Of a DNA stretch of 7,662 bases, positions 1 through 5,168 are shown in pieces. Made by a program: the position numbers and the translations under genes. The DNA is from CAMCXT01 sp046302715 (lineage in GTDB: Bacteria > Bacteroidota > Bacteroidia > M30B66). Location: the NCBI GenBank assembly GCA_046302715.1, contig JBKCHQ010000032.1:1-7662 (forward strand). The letters run 5' to 3'. Every line of letters starts with the position of its first letter. Position 1 is the stretch's first letter. The notes beneath the pieces were generated by a model, which did no database searches, was not told the origin of the DNA, and saw nothing but the letters and a program-made list of their open reading frames with translations.

Positions 1-1
1 C

Positions 2-187
2 TACCCTGCCCTGAGCTTTGCCATGCTATACTCCTTTGCTCATTCTGATTATTTAATGCAACAAGATCGAAGCATTAAGATTCGATTGATGAAAACCGTA
101 CTGTTGCCCTGGTGTGTATTTGGTTTTTCACTTATCCTTTATGCCGTTTATTCGGCGACATTAAGCCACATGTTGGCCATAAAGTAA
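2..187 (+). CDS. C-terminal fragment of a membrane protein, function unknown
   Basis: An open frame enters from the left edge and reads 61 codons to a TAA at 185-187. The start lies outside the window. The translation begins YPALSFAMLYSFAHSDYL, then has a short charged, basic stretch (QQDRSIKIRLMK, about residues 20-31), followed by a long hydrophobic segment (VLLPWCVFGFSLILYAVYSA, about 33-52) and a short polar tail ending MLAIK. This pattern fits the last one or two transmembrane helices of an integral membrane protein. I do not recognise the family. It is read in the opposite direction to the glycosyltransferase gene at 613-1731, with about 425 nt between the two stop codons. No strong terminator follows it directly; a 7-bp inverted repeat lies about 90 nt downstream. 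The frame is open throughout and typical of coding sequence, but a fragment this short cannot be assigned a role. Confidence 0.6.
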   Translation, partial: YPALSFAMLYSFAHSDYLMQQDRSIKIRLMKTVLLPWCVFGFSLILYAVYSATLSHMLAIK

Positions 188-478
188 TTACGCTTTATGG
201 GTTAAAACAAGTCCAATAATAGATATATAACTGATATTGAATACATTTCAATCGGAATTATCCTGATTAAATCGGCACATGTTTACCTAACATGTCTATT
301 TTATCAATGCTAATCTATAATTCGGGATTAATTGAATATGGATAAAATTCGAGACATAAATGGTCACTCAAATAGTGTTAAAAGCTTGAATAAGCCTTGA
401 AAATTGAACCTATAAAAATTTCAACAATATGAGGTTAAAAATTTTTCGCACATAAAAATCCAATAACCTTAAATTAAT
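188..478. other. AT-rich intergenic stretch without a supported gene
   Basis: Stop codons are frequent in all frames of this stretch. The only notable structure is the inverted repeat at 277-295, listed separately. A 20-codon ATG frame at 338-400 is hydrophilic, resembles nothing I know and lacks a convincing promoter, so it is not called. The region may be the 3' untranslated end of the left-edge gene or regulatory DNA. Confidence 0.5.
277..295 (+). repeat. Perfect 7-bp inverted repeat, possible weak terminator or protein site
   Basis: ACATGTT at 277-283 pairs with AACATGT at 289-295 around a TACCT loop. The bases that follow (CTATTTTATC) are T-rich but not a continuous run. It could form a weak hairpin at the end of the left-edge membrane protein transcript, or it could be a dyad bound by a regulator. 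The stem is AT-rich, so termination would be inefficient. Confidence 0.3.
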
Positions 479-510
479 TTTGGGTACACCAAAAATTATT
501 TTTAATCTTG
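479..510 (+). promoter_or_regulatory. Putative Bacteroidota-type promoter for a small RNA
   Basis: TTTG at 479-482 and TAATCTTG at 503-510 are separated by 20 bp. The Bacteroidota housekeeping promoter is usually described as TTTG about 19-21 bp upstream of TAnnTTTG, so this site matches the -33 element fully and the -7 element at all but one fixed position. Transcription would start near 515-518, pointing into a gene-free stretch that ends in a strong terminator at 589-614. AT-rich DNA yields such matches by chance, so confidence is moderate. Confidence 0.4.
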
Positions 511-514
511 TACC

Positions 515-614
515 TGGGTTTAACCCTAAGCATCCTGTGAGATGCACAAAACGATAAAAAGTTAAGGTTAGGTTAATTTTATTGTTTTACCGGCTCTTTG
601 GAGCCGGTTTTTTT
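515..614 (+). ncRNA. Candidate small RNA of about 100 nt (or a structured 3' UTR)
   Basis: The stretch lies between a promoter-like pair (479-510) and a strong intrinsic terminator (589-614), and it has no open frame longer than a few codons. Several complementary segments are visible. GGGTTTAACCC (516-526) is self-complementary. GCATC (530-534) and GATGC (541-545) form a hairpin with a 6-nt loop. TTAACCCTAA (520-529) can pair with TTAGGTTAA (568-576) with one bulged C, enclosing the GCATC hairpin. The 3' end would be the GC-rich terminator stem, which overlaps the stop codon of the convergent glycosyltransferase gene. I cannot match it to a named RNA family. The alternative is the 3' end of a long read-through transcript from the left-edge gene. 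Confidence 0.35.
589..614 (+). terminator. Strong rho-independent terminator, rightward
   Basis: ACCGGCTC (589-596), loop TTTG (597-600) and GAGCCGGT (601-608) form a perfect 8-bp GC-rich stem, followed by a run of seven T (608-614). The T run is on the right, so it stops rightward transcripts. Read leftward, the hairpin is followed by AAAACAATAAAA, so it would not be an efficient terminator for the glycosyltransferase operon. The T run runs into the stop codon of that gene (613-615 on the other strand). Confidence 0.85.
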
Positions 615-1731
615 ATATCCGCATTATTGAATCCCATAGGGCATTTGCGGTATGATCCCATGAAAAATTAGTTGCACGCTCCAACCCTTTTTTTCTAAAG
701 GCAGCAGAAAGTTCATCTGATTGGGCCATTAAATGCAATCCTGCGGCAATATCATCCACATCGTACGGATTCACCAAATGCGCGGCATCACCTGCTACCT
801 CTGGCATTGACGTAACATTAGATGTAATTACAGGCGTTCCCGAAGCAAATGCCTCCAGAATAGGAATGCCAAAGCCCTCAAAAACGGGCACATAGGCAAG
901 TGCCAAAGCCGAAGCCATGATATCTGAAAGGCGTTGAGGCTCCAGACGTCCGGTAAATACCACATCGGATTTGTATTCCATGGCCTCAAACGCTCGCTGA
1001 TGCTCACTGTCCCACCATTTTGATTCTCCTACAACCACCAACTTTACAGGCTTTGCCCCGTTTTTTCGATATTGGTCGTAAGCCTGCATGAGTCGAACCA
1101 GATTTTTGCGGGGTATGATTAAACCAACAAATAAAAAATATGGTATTCCATCGGTTAAACTTAGACGGACTTCATGCTGTTTCTGTGCATCCAAGGGGGT
1201 ATATCGGCTATTAAAACCATTGTAGGTAAGGTCAATTTTGTCGGCGCTAATGCCGTAGCTGCTTATCAAATCGTTTTTGGTGTACTGCGATACAGTAGCG
1301 ATGCGTGCTGCTTTTTGTGCAAATTTTGGAAACCAATGGTTGTAATAATCACGCACCGCAGGAGGCAAACTTTCGGGCATGTGATGAAAATTTAAATCGT
1401 GTATAACAGCCAGCGAAGGAACACGAGTTGCCAGTGATAAATGACCATCAGGACTTAAAAATACATCGGCCTTTACACGCTTAAGCATGAAAGGAACCGC
1501 CCATTCGAACCAAAGCGAAAACAAGCGAATGTGTCTTGTAGGCGGAGGCATCCAGATGCACTTAACATTATCTGAAAATTTAAAATCTGCCGAAAAGGGA
1601 CGATCGAATAAAAAGTAAAACTCATGTTCGGGATGTTGCCGGGTAATTCTGCTCAGTGTTTCGTAAGTGTACCAAGCTATTCCCTCCATTTTGCCCTTGA
1701 TGAGCAGGCGGGTATTAACGGCTATTCTCAT
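613..1731 (-). CDS. Glycosyltransferase family 4 (GT-B fold)
   Basis: This 372-aa cytosolic or membrane-associated enzyme should transfer a sugar from a nucleotide donor to a glycan or lipid-linked acceptor with retention of configuration. The N-terminal half (about 1-190) is the acceptor domain, with the MRIAVNTRLL opening strand, a GIAWYTYETL glycine segment (17-26) and the ATVSQYTKNDL motif (145-155) common in this family. The C-terminal half has FVGLIIPRKN (201-210), whose R208/K209 are placed to bind donor phosphates, and the hallmark EX7E motif FEGFGIPILEAFASGTPV, with E285 and E293. It ends with the usual C-terminal crossover helix. The length is normal and no defect is visible. Its ATG lies 1 nt after the stop codon of the barrel-protein gene, so translation is probably coupled. 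Donor and acceptor cannot be read from sequence; a role in surface polysaccharide or protein glycosylation is inference. Confidence 0.92.
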   Translation of the reverse strand: MRIAVNTRLLIKGKMEGIAWYTYETLSRITRQHPEHEFYFLFDRPFSADFKFSDNVKCIWMPPPTRHIRLFSLWFEWAVPFMLKRVKADVFLSPDGHLSLATRVPSLAVIHDLNFHHMPESLPPAVRDYYNHWFPKFAQKAARIATVSQYTKNDLISSYGISADKIDLTYNGFNSRYTPLDAQKQHEVRLSLTDGIPYFLFVGLIIPRKNLVRLMQAYDQYRKNGAKPVKLVVVGESKWWDSEHQRAFEAMEYKSDVVFTGRLEPQRLSDIMASALALAYVPVFEGFGIPILEAFASGTPVITSNVTSMPEVAGDAAHLVNPYDVDDIAAGLHLMAQSDELSAAFRKKGLERATNFSWDHTANALWDSIMRI

Positions 1732-1732
1732 C

Positions 1733-2437
1733 TTACTGCATTACAAACTCAATGCCTGCGGTAATTCGGGGCAATTCGGGCAAATTTTTATCGGCATAAA
1801 ACATATCCGATAAGCGGTAGCGGCCAAACACTATTAATTTCTTATACCCAATTCGTGCAGTTACACCATAATTAAACAACTGATAATAATCCAATCGACT
1901 TCGGCGCATCCTTACTACAGAGCCATCGGGCAATTTGTCTTTGGTAAAATGGGTATGGCTCACTGTTAATCCGCCATATCCGCCAAGGTCGAGATAATTC
2001 CCCAGCTGGTTCCCTCTTCGGCCTACATTGATACGCATGTAGGCTCCACCATTTAATACTGTAAATAACATACGTTCTTTGTCGTGCAAATCGGGGTTAG
2101 GCAAAATTTTTCCTTCTTTTTGTTGCAAACGGTAATCAAAATTAGTTAGAGCGGCGTCGAAGCCCACAGCTAAATGCTGGAACAACCTAAGTTTATAGCG
2201 ATAACCAAAGCTATATTGATCTAAACGCGGCTGCACAATTCGTGCACCAGCATCGCCAGCATCAATGCTGCTTCCGAAATTAACGAAAAAATGTCCGTAA
2301 TGCCTGCGGTTGGGGCCATAGCGTGCTACCGAAGAATCAATAGCTTCAGGTTCACTCACCATAATTTCCTGAGCAAAAATACCCGCTGCAGGTAATTGAG
2401 ACATGAGTACCAATATAAATATGCCTAACTTTTTCAT
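1733..2437 (-). CDS. Secreted, probable outer-membrane beta-barrel protein, uncharacterised
   Basis: This 234-aa protein opens with a clear signal peptide (MKK, then the hydrophobic stretch LGIFILVLMSQLPAAGIFA), probably cleaved after A22. The mature part alternates polar and hydrophobic residues and is rich in Gly, Tyr and Arg, with barrel-like strands such as YSFGYRYKLRLFQHLAVGFDAAL, GGYGGLTVSHTHF, LFNYGVTARIGYKKLIVFGRYRL and a final ITAGIEFVMQ. This fits a small outer-membrane barrel of the generic 'outer membrane protein beta-barrel' type. The last residue is Gln rather than the usual Phe or Trp, although a strand with F precedes it. I do not recognise a specific family. It sits between the subtilase gene (2-nt gap) and the glycosyltransferase gene (1-nt gap), so all three are almost certainly cotranscribed. 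Possible roles are anchoring or export of the protease or of a glycan product; both are speculative. Confidence 0.8.
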   Translation of the reverse strand: MKKLGIFILVLMSQLPAAGIFAQEIMVSEPEAIDSSVARYGPNRRHYGHFFVNFGSSIDAGDAGARIVQPRLDQYSFGYRYKLRLFQHLAVGFDAALTNFDYRLQQKEGKILPNPDLHDKERMLFTVLNGGAYMRINVGRRGNQLGNYLDLGGYGGLTVSHTHFTKDKLPDGSVVRMRRSRLDYYQLFNYGVTARIGYKKLIVFGRYRLSDMFYADKNLPELPRITAGIEFVMQ

Positions 2438-2439
2438 GC

Positions 2440-4020
2440 TTAAAGCGGGATTTCTAAGTACTGACCCTTAAACGACAAGCGCAAGCGTGAAGCGGGTGGA
2501 TAATTTGAAGGATAGAGTATTAATGGAATTCTTTCGCTTACCGAAATAACATAATACGACATAAGCAATCCGGCAGGATTTACGATAGCGTAATATAAAA
2601 GCTTCTGCTCCTCGGCGGCAGTGGTGGTATCGTTACAAACAATCCGAATCTCATTCTGAGCTGCGTCTTGCTCTACAGTAATGTATTCCGATACTTTGGG
2701 CGACTCAATAAATTTTTCGTAGGTAGGCATACCATAGCCGTGCGCATAGTCGTAGTAAGGATACAGATGCCCTGAAGCTTCAATTTTTCTAAACAGTTGC
2801 ATATTGGTCAGGCCTCGCTCTTTTTGCCACAAACAAGCGGCAAGACCAGCTACCAGCGGTGAGGCAAAAGAAGTACCGTCGGCTGTTTCATTACCCACAT
2901 CGGTGGCACAATATACCCTACCCTGAGCACTCACGTTGGGTTTCAAACGCTTATCGGCCGTGGGGCCATAGGAACTAAAGTCGATGCGATAATCGCAGCA
3001 GGGTTCAAGTCCACCAACGGCCAATACAGAATCTGCATCGGCAGGCGCACCAATAATCCTCCATTTTCCGCTACCCTCATTGCCTGCAGCGTTAACTACC
3101 AACATACCTTTGCGTGCCGCTATATTGGCGCCTCGCGTTATGAAGGTCTTTTTGCCGTTCATCTGTTCGGGAAAATAACGCGTATCGGTATACCCTAATG
3201 AAGAGTTGATGATATCGGCACCATTTTGATCGGCCCATTCTGCAGCGGCTACCCAGTTTTCTTCTTCAGAAAAAGGCTCACTGCGTGCCATTTCGGTGCG
3301 TGCCAATAAAAATTCAGCATCCCAGGCTAAACCCGACCATGAGCCGTCAACCTTACCGCCCACACATGACCAAACCGAGGTTCCGTGTGTGCCCCCGTGA
3401 TATACTTGCCCATCGTTGTCAACAAAATCCCAAGTTTTTATAATGCGATTTTTTATGCGTAAATGCTCAAATGCATCATGATTGTCGGCACCGGCATATC
3501 CCACATCAAAAATGGCTACACGTATTCCGTTACCATTTAAATTATCCGCAGCCAAACGCTTTGCTCCTAAGCGTGTGGTTTGTCTTTCCAGCAATAACGC
3601 TTCGTCGTCGTCGTCGAATAATTCCTCATCAATAGAGGCAGGCGTGCATACAGAAAAGGTGCACAACTCAATTTCGGCTACAAAATGAAGTTGCTTCACA
3701 CGTTCGATCTGAACATCTGAGGCCCAAACCGTAGCCGCATTAAGCCATCGGCTACATTGCTTGATTTGGATACCCATTTGGGACAGATCCATTAAATATG
3801 TCTCATTTACCGGATAATCAGAAAACTCGGCAAGCGGCAATCCCATGCGAATGCGCCGTTCAATGGCTTTAGCATCAAAATATGTAAAGGGATCAAATGC
3901 AATTTCGCTGCCTTTGTCGGTAAAATAAATGCGGTACTTATGGATATCTTGAGCCTTTAACGGAAGGCAAAACAGAAATGCACCTAAAATAATAAGGGGT
4001 AGTTTGAATGTGGTTTTCAT
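2440..4020 (-). CDS. Secreted subtilisin-like serine protease (S8 family)
   Basis: I start this gene at the ATG at 4018-4020, giving 526 aa. From there the N-terminus is a textbook signal peptide (MKTTFKLPLIILGAFLFCLPLKA, then Q). A longer frame from 4077 adds 19 residues that spoil the signal peptide and would start upstream of the likely promoter. Residues about 25-130 look like a propeptide, followed by an acidic linker with DDDDE (about 132-143). The catalytic domain has all S8 residues: Asp172 in VAIFDVGY, His212 in THGTSVW, oxyanion Asn314 in NAAGNEGSG and Ser384 in GTSFASPLVAGL. The DVG replaces the usual DTG or DSG. A tail of about 75 residues (from about 450) follows and ends GQYLEIPL; it vaguely resembles a type IX secretion C-terminal domain, but without clear motifs. 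It is first in a three-gene operon and probably acts in the periplasm, at the surface or outside the cell. Confidence 0.9.
   Translation of the reverse strand: MKTTFKLPLIILGAFLFCLPLKAQDIHKYRIYFTDKGSEIAFDPFTYFDAKAIERRIRMGLPLAEFSDYPVNETYLMDLSQMGIQIKQCSRWLNAATVWASDVQIERVKQLHFVAEIELCTFSVCTPASIDEELFDDDDEALLLERQTTRLGAKRLAADNLNGNGIRVAIFDVGYAGADNHDAFEHLRIKNRIIKTWDFVDNDGQVYHGGTHGTSVWSCVGGKVDGSWSGLAWDAEFLLARTEMARSEPFSEEENWVAAAEWADQNGADIINSSLGYTDTRYFPEQMNGKKTFITRGANIAARKGMLVVNAAGNEGSGKWRIIGAPADADSVLAVGGLEPCCDYRIDFSSYGPTADKRLKPNVSAQGRVYCATDVGNETADGTSFASPLVAGLAACLWQKERGLTNMQLFRKIEASGHLYPYYDYAHGYGMPTYEKFIESPKVSEYITVEQDAAQNEIRIVCNDTTTAAEEQKLLYYAIVNPAGLLMSYYVISVSERIPLILYPSNYPPASRLRLSFKGQYLEIPL
3602..3616 (-). 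repeat. In-frame trinucleotide repeat (CGA)5 coding an Asp run
   Basis: TCG occurs five times in a row on the plus strand, read as CGA units on the coding strand of the subtilase gene. It encodes the DDDD of the acidic linker between the propeptide and catalytic domain. Gain or loss of units would keep the frame. Confidence 0.7.
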
Positions 4021-4029
4021 TATAAGGCT

Positions 4030-4061
4030 CAAACCTAACGTATTTATCAATAAATACCAAC
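4030..4061 (-). promoter_or_regulatory. Putative promoter of the subtilase-barrel-glycosyltransferase operon
   Basis: On the minus strand, TAGGTTTG at 4037-4030 is a full match to the Bacteroidota -7 consensus TAnnTTTG. A GTTG at 4061-4058, 20 bp upstream, matches three of four positions of the -33 element TTTG. The predicted transcript start is only a few bases before the ATG at 4020, so the leader would be very short. This favours the 4020 start over the ATG at 4077. Confidence 0.5.
4040..4057. promoter_or_regulatory. 18-bp palindrome, candidate operator
   Basis: GTATTTAT (4040-4047) and ATAAATAC (4050-4057) are perfect inverted repeats around a CA spacer. The palindrome fills the spacer between the -33 and -7 elements of the leftward promoter and lies about 50 bp upstream of the rightward -7 element. 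A dimeric regulator bound here would be placed to block the leftward promoter and could also influence the metal cluster. I cannot assign it to a regulator family. Confidence 0.4.
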
Positions 4062-4108
4062 CCACATTTAGCACCAAAAAAAATGCATTAAAATCGAGAA
4101 GGTTTCCT

Positions 4109-4116
4109 TAAATTTG
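4109..4116 (+). promoter_or_regulatory. Putative -7 element of the metal-cluster promoter
   Basis: TAAATTTG matches the Bacteroidota -7 consensus TAnnTTTG at every fixed position and ends 10 nt before the ATG at 4127. No TTTG is visible at the expected -33 distance, which would suit a weak or activator-dependent promoter. Transcription would begin almost at the start codon, giving a leaderless or nearly leaderless message. A small dyad, AAGG-TTT-CCTT (4099-4109), overlaps its upstream edge. Confidence 0.4.
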
Positions 4117-4126
4117 TCTTAAACAT

Positions 4127-4336
4127 ATGCAGCTATTCGAAACAAATATCAATTGTGATTCATGTATTAACGCTGTGCGTGTAACCTTAAATGAGCTTGT
4201 CGGTGAAAATGGCTGGACGGTAGATACTAACACCCCATCTAAACTTTTGACTATAAATTCTGACGTCATTAAAGCCGACATTGTTATACATAAATTAGAA
4301 GAAGATGGCTTTATTGCTAAACCGATAATGAAATGA
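4127..4336 (+). CDS. Cytosolic heavy-metal-associated (HMA) domain protein, CopZ-like
   Basis: This 69-aa protein is a single HMA domain with the ferredoxin-like beta-alpha-beta-beta-alpha-beta order. The metal site is NCDSC near the N-terminus, with Cys10 and Cys13 forming the CxxC that binds Cu(I) or another soft metal. The C-terminal DVIKADIVIHKLEEDGFIAKPI matches the family's last helix and strand, with the characteristic Gly-Phe-x-Ala. There is no signal peptide, so it should act in the cytosol as a metallochaperone or metal buffer. Compared with the usual HMA domain it has a somewhat longer middle loop (GENGWTVDTNTPSKL). It is the first gene of the cluster and overlaps the next by ATGA (4333-4336), which implies translational coupling. 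No gene symbol is given because the true partner (a P-type ATPase or another protein) is not in the window. Confidence 0.85.
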   Translation: MQLFETNINCDSCINAVRVTLNELVGENGWTVDTNTPSKLLTINSDVIKADIVIHKLEEDGFIAKPIMK

Positions 4337-4707
4337 AGAAGTTCTTAGCATTGGTTTTTGCATGGCTTTATGTGTTTACGCTATCGGGCATAACGCTCAA
4401 CTTTCATTTTTGCGGCGATTCATTAAATTGTGTTAGCTTATTTACCCCTGACGATTGTTGCGCTTGCTCTGATGAAGGAAAACCTGACTGCTGTAATGAT
4501 GAAGGCATTTATTTGAAAGCCACCGACGATTCTCATACTTCAGGCAATTATTCCGATTTTTCTTTAAGTGTGGCTTCCATTGAAGCACCCACTAAATTCT
4601 CATTAAAAAAAGGTTTCAACACCTTCGTAAGCATAGAAAATACTTACCATGCTTACGATTTACCTCCTCCCCAACGTATTATTTTGTTCAGAAGGTTATT
4701 GATTTAA
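4333..4707 (+). CDS. HYC_CC_PP-type small cysteine-rich membrane-anchored protein
   Basis: This 124-aa protein begins MKKFLALVFAWLYVFTLSGITLNFHFCGD, a hydrophobic N-terminus that is either an uncleaved anchor or a signal peptide. It then shows the ordered motifs that give the HYC_CC_PP family of Bacteroidota its name. HFC (25-27) stands in for HYC, cysteine pairs are at 42-43 and 53-54 with extra Cys at 33 and 45, and PPP lies at 111-113 before a basic, hydrophobic C-terminus (QRIILFRRLLI). The family is uncharacterised. The cysteine and histidine spacing, and a position between two HMA genes, point to metal binding on the periplasmic side of the inner membrane. The gene overlaps its upstream neighbour by 4 nt and is followed by a hairpin-forming gap of 60 nt. 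The family assignment is from motif memory, not a search. Confidence 0.8.
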   Translation: MKKFLALVFAWLYVFTLSGITLNFHFCGDSLNCVSLFTPDDCCACSDEGKPDCCNDEGIYLKATDDSHTSGNYSDFSLSVASIEAPTKFSLKKGFNTFVSIENTYHAYDLPPPQRIILFRRLLI

Positions 4708-4710
4708 ATC

Positions 4711-4740
4711 GAGGCTCAAATTTCGCAAGAGCCTCTTGAG
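4711..4740 (+). promoter_or_regulatory. Hairpin region with alternative pairings between the HYC_CC_PP and secreted HMA genes
   Basis: GAGGCTC (4711-4717) pairs perfectly with GAGCCTC (4729-4735). Two competing pairings use the same bases: CTCAA (4715-4719) with TTGAG (4736-4740), and CAAGA (4726-4730) with TCTTG (4734-4738). There is no T run, so it is not a standard terminator. It could be an RNA-stability or processing element that sets different levels for the upstream and downstream halves of the cluster. A TAGATTTA at 4741-4748 resembles a -7 element with one mismatch, so an internal promoter is also possible. Confidence 0.35.
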
Positions 4741-4767
4741 TAGATTTAATTTAAACCTTACTGAAAA

Positions 4768-5100
4768 ATGAAAAAATTGTTATTAGCGGTATGCATTTCC
4801 GCACCTTTCTTTATTTCTGAAATAAATGCACAAACAACGGCCGTATTGCGAGTTCCGGGCAAGTGCGACATGTGTAAAAAACGTATCGAACTCGCTGCCG
4901 ATATAAAAGGCGTAAAAGAAGCTAACTACAATCTCGACAAAAAAGAACTTACCGTAGTTTACAAACCCGAGAAAGTGGATTTACAAACCATCGCCGCCGA
5001 AATACTGAAGATCGGCTATGACGTAGATACGCTCCGTGCGCCTGATGAGGCCTATAAAAAGTTACATCATTGCTGTCAGTACGATCGCCCTCAACACTAA
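4768..5100 (+). CDS. Secreted heavy-metal-associated (HMA) domain protein with HHCC tail
   Basis: This 110-aa protein has a clear signal peptide (MKKLLLAVCISAPFFISEINA, then Q), so it should work in the periplasm. The mature part is an HMA fold: TTAVLRVPGKCDMC carries the CxxC metal site (Cys33, Cys36), GVKEANYNLDKKELTVVY is the strand-turn-strand, and VDLQTIAAEILKIGYDV is the last helix and strand. After the fold is a tail containing LHHCCQY (His100, His101, Cys102, Cys103), a second likely metal-binding group. It is probably a periplasmic metallochaperone or buffer, with copper the most likely ligand by family. The gene stops 5 nt before the receptor ATG, and the receptor is the obvious partner. 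It differs from the first HMA protein of the cluster in location and in the tail, so the two are not simple duplicates. Confidence 0.87.
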   Translation: MKKLLLAVCISAPFFISEINAQTTAVLRVPGKCDMCKKRIELAADIKGVKEANYNLDKKELTVVYKPEKVDLQTIAAEILKIGYDVDTLRAPDEAYKKLHHCCQYDRPQH

Positions 5101-5103
5101 AAG

Positions 5104-5168
5104 CGATGAACGATAAACGATTTTCGATTTTCGATATCCGGTTTACGAGATGCGAGAAGCGAGCGAGG
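5104..5168 (+). repeat. Degenerate 7-bp tandem repeat (CGANNNN) at the receptor start
   Basis: From 5104 the sequence falls into successive 7-base units beginning CGA (one begins CGG). The first is CGATGAA, then CGATAAA, CGATTTT twice, CGATATC, CGGTTTA, CGAGATG and CGAGAAG, ending with a partial CGAGCGAGG. The first unit contains the receptor's ATG (5106-5108). Because 7 is not a multiple of 3, three units encode seven residues, giving the translated series NDKRFSI, FDIRFTR, CEKRARW. Confidence 0.7.

Noticed and set aside
338..400. 20-codon open frame (begins MDKIRDINGH) in the left intergenic region
   Set aside because: Too short, hydrophilic and without a clear promoter or known relatives; it is expected by chance.
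542..565. 7-codon frame (MHKTIKS) inside the candidate small RNA
   Set aside because: Length is within chance expectation and there is no downstream gene for it to regulate as a leader peptide.
188..612. CRISPR array or tRNA gene in the left intergenic region
   Set aside because: No regularly spaced direct repeats and no cloverleaf or T-arm sequence were visible.
589..614. The hairpin as terminator of the leftward glycosyltransferase operon
   Set aside because: On the minus strand the stem is followed by A-rich sequence, not a U run, so it is directional for rightward transcripts.
1174..1395. Plus-strand open frame of 73 codons inside the glycosyltransferase gene
   Set aside because: It lies entirely opposite a well-supported GT4 coding sequence, has no recognisable motif and no promoter; it is a shadow frame.
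4021..4077. Upstream ATG at 4077 as the subtilase start
   Set aside because: It adds 19 residues in front of a complete signal peptide and lies upstream of the likely -7 element; the ATG at 4020 is the better start.
5070..5105. Upstream ATG at 5070 as the TonB receptor start
   Set aside because: It would overlap the secreted HMA gene by 31 nt and lengthen an already long n-region; the ATG at 5106, just after that gene's stop, fits better.
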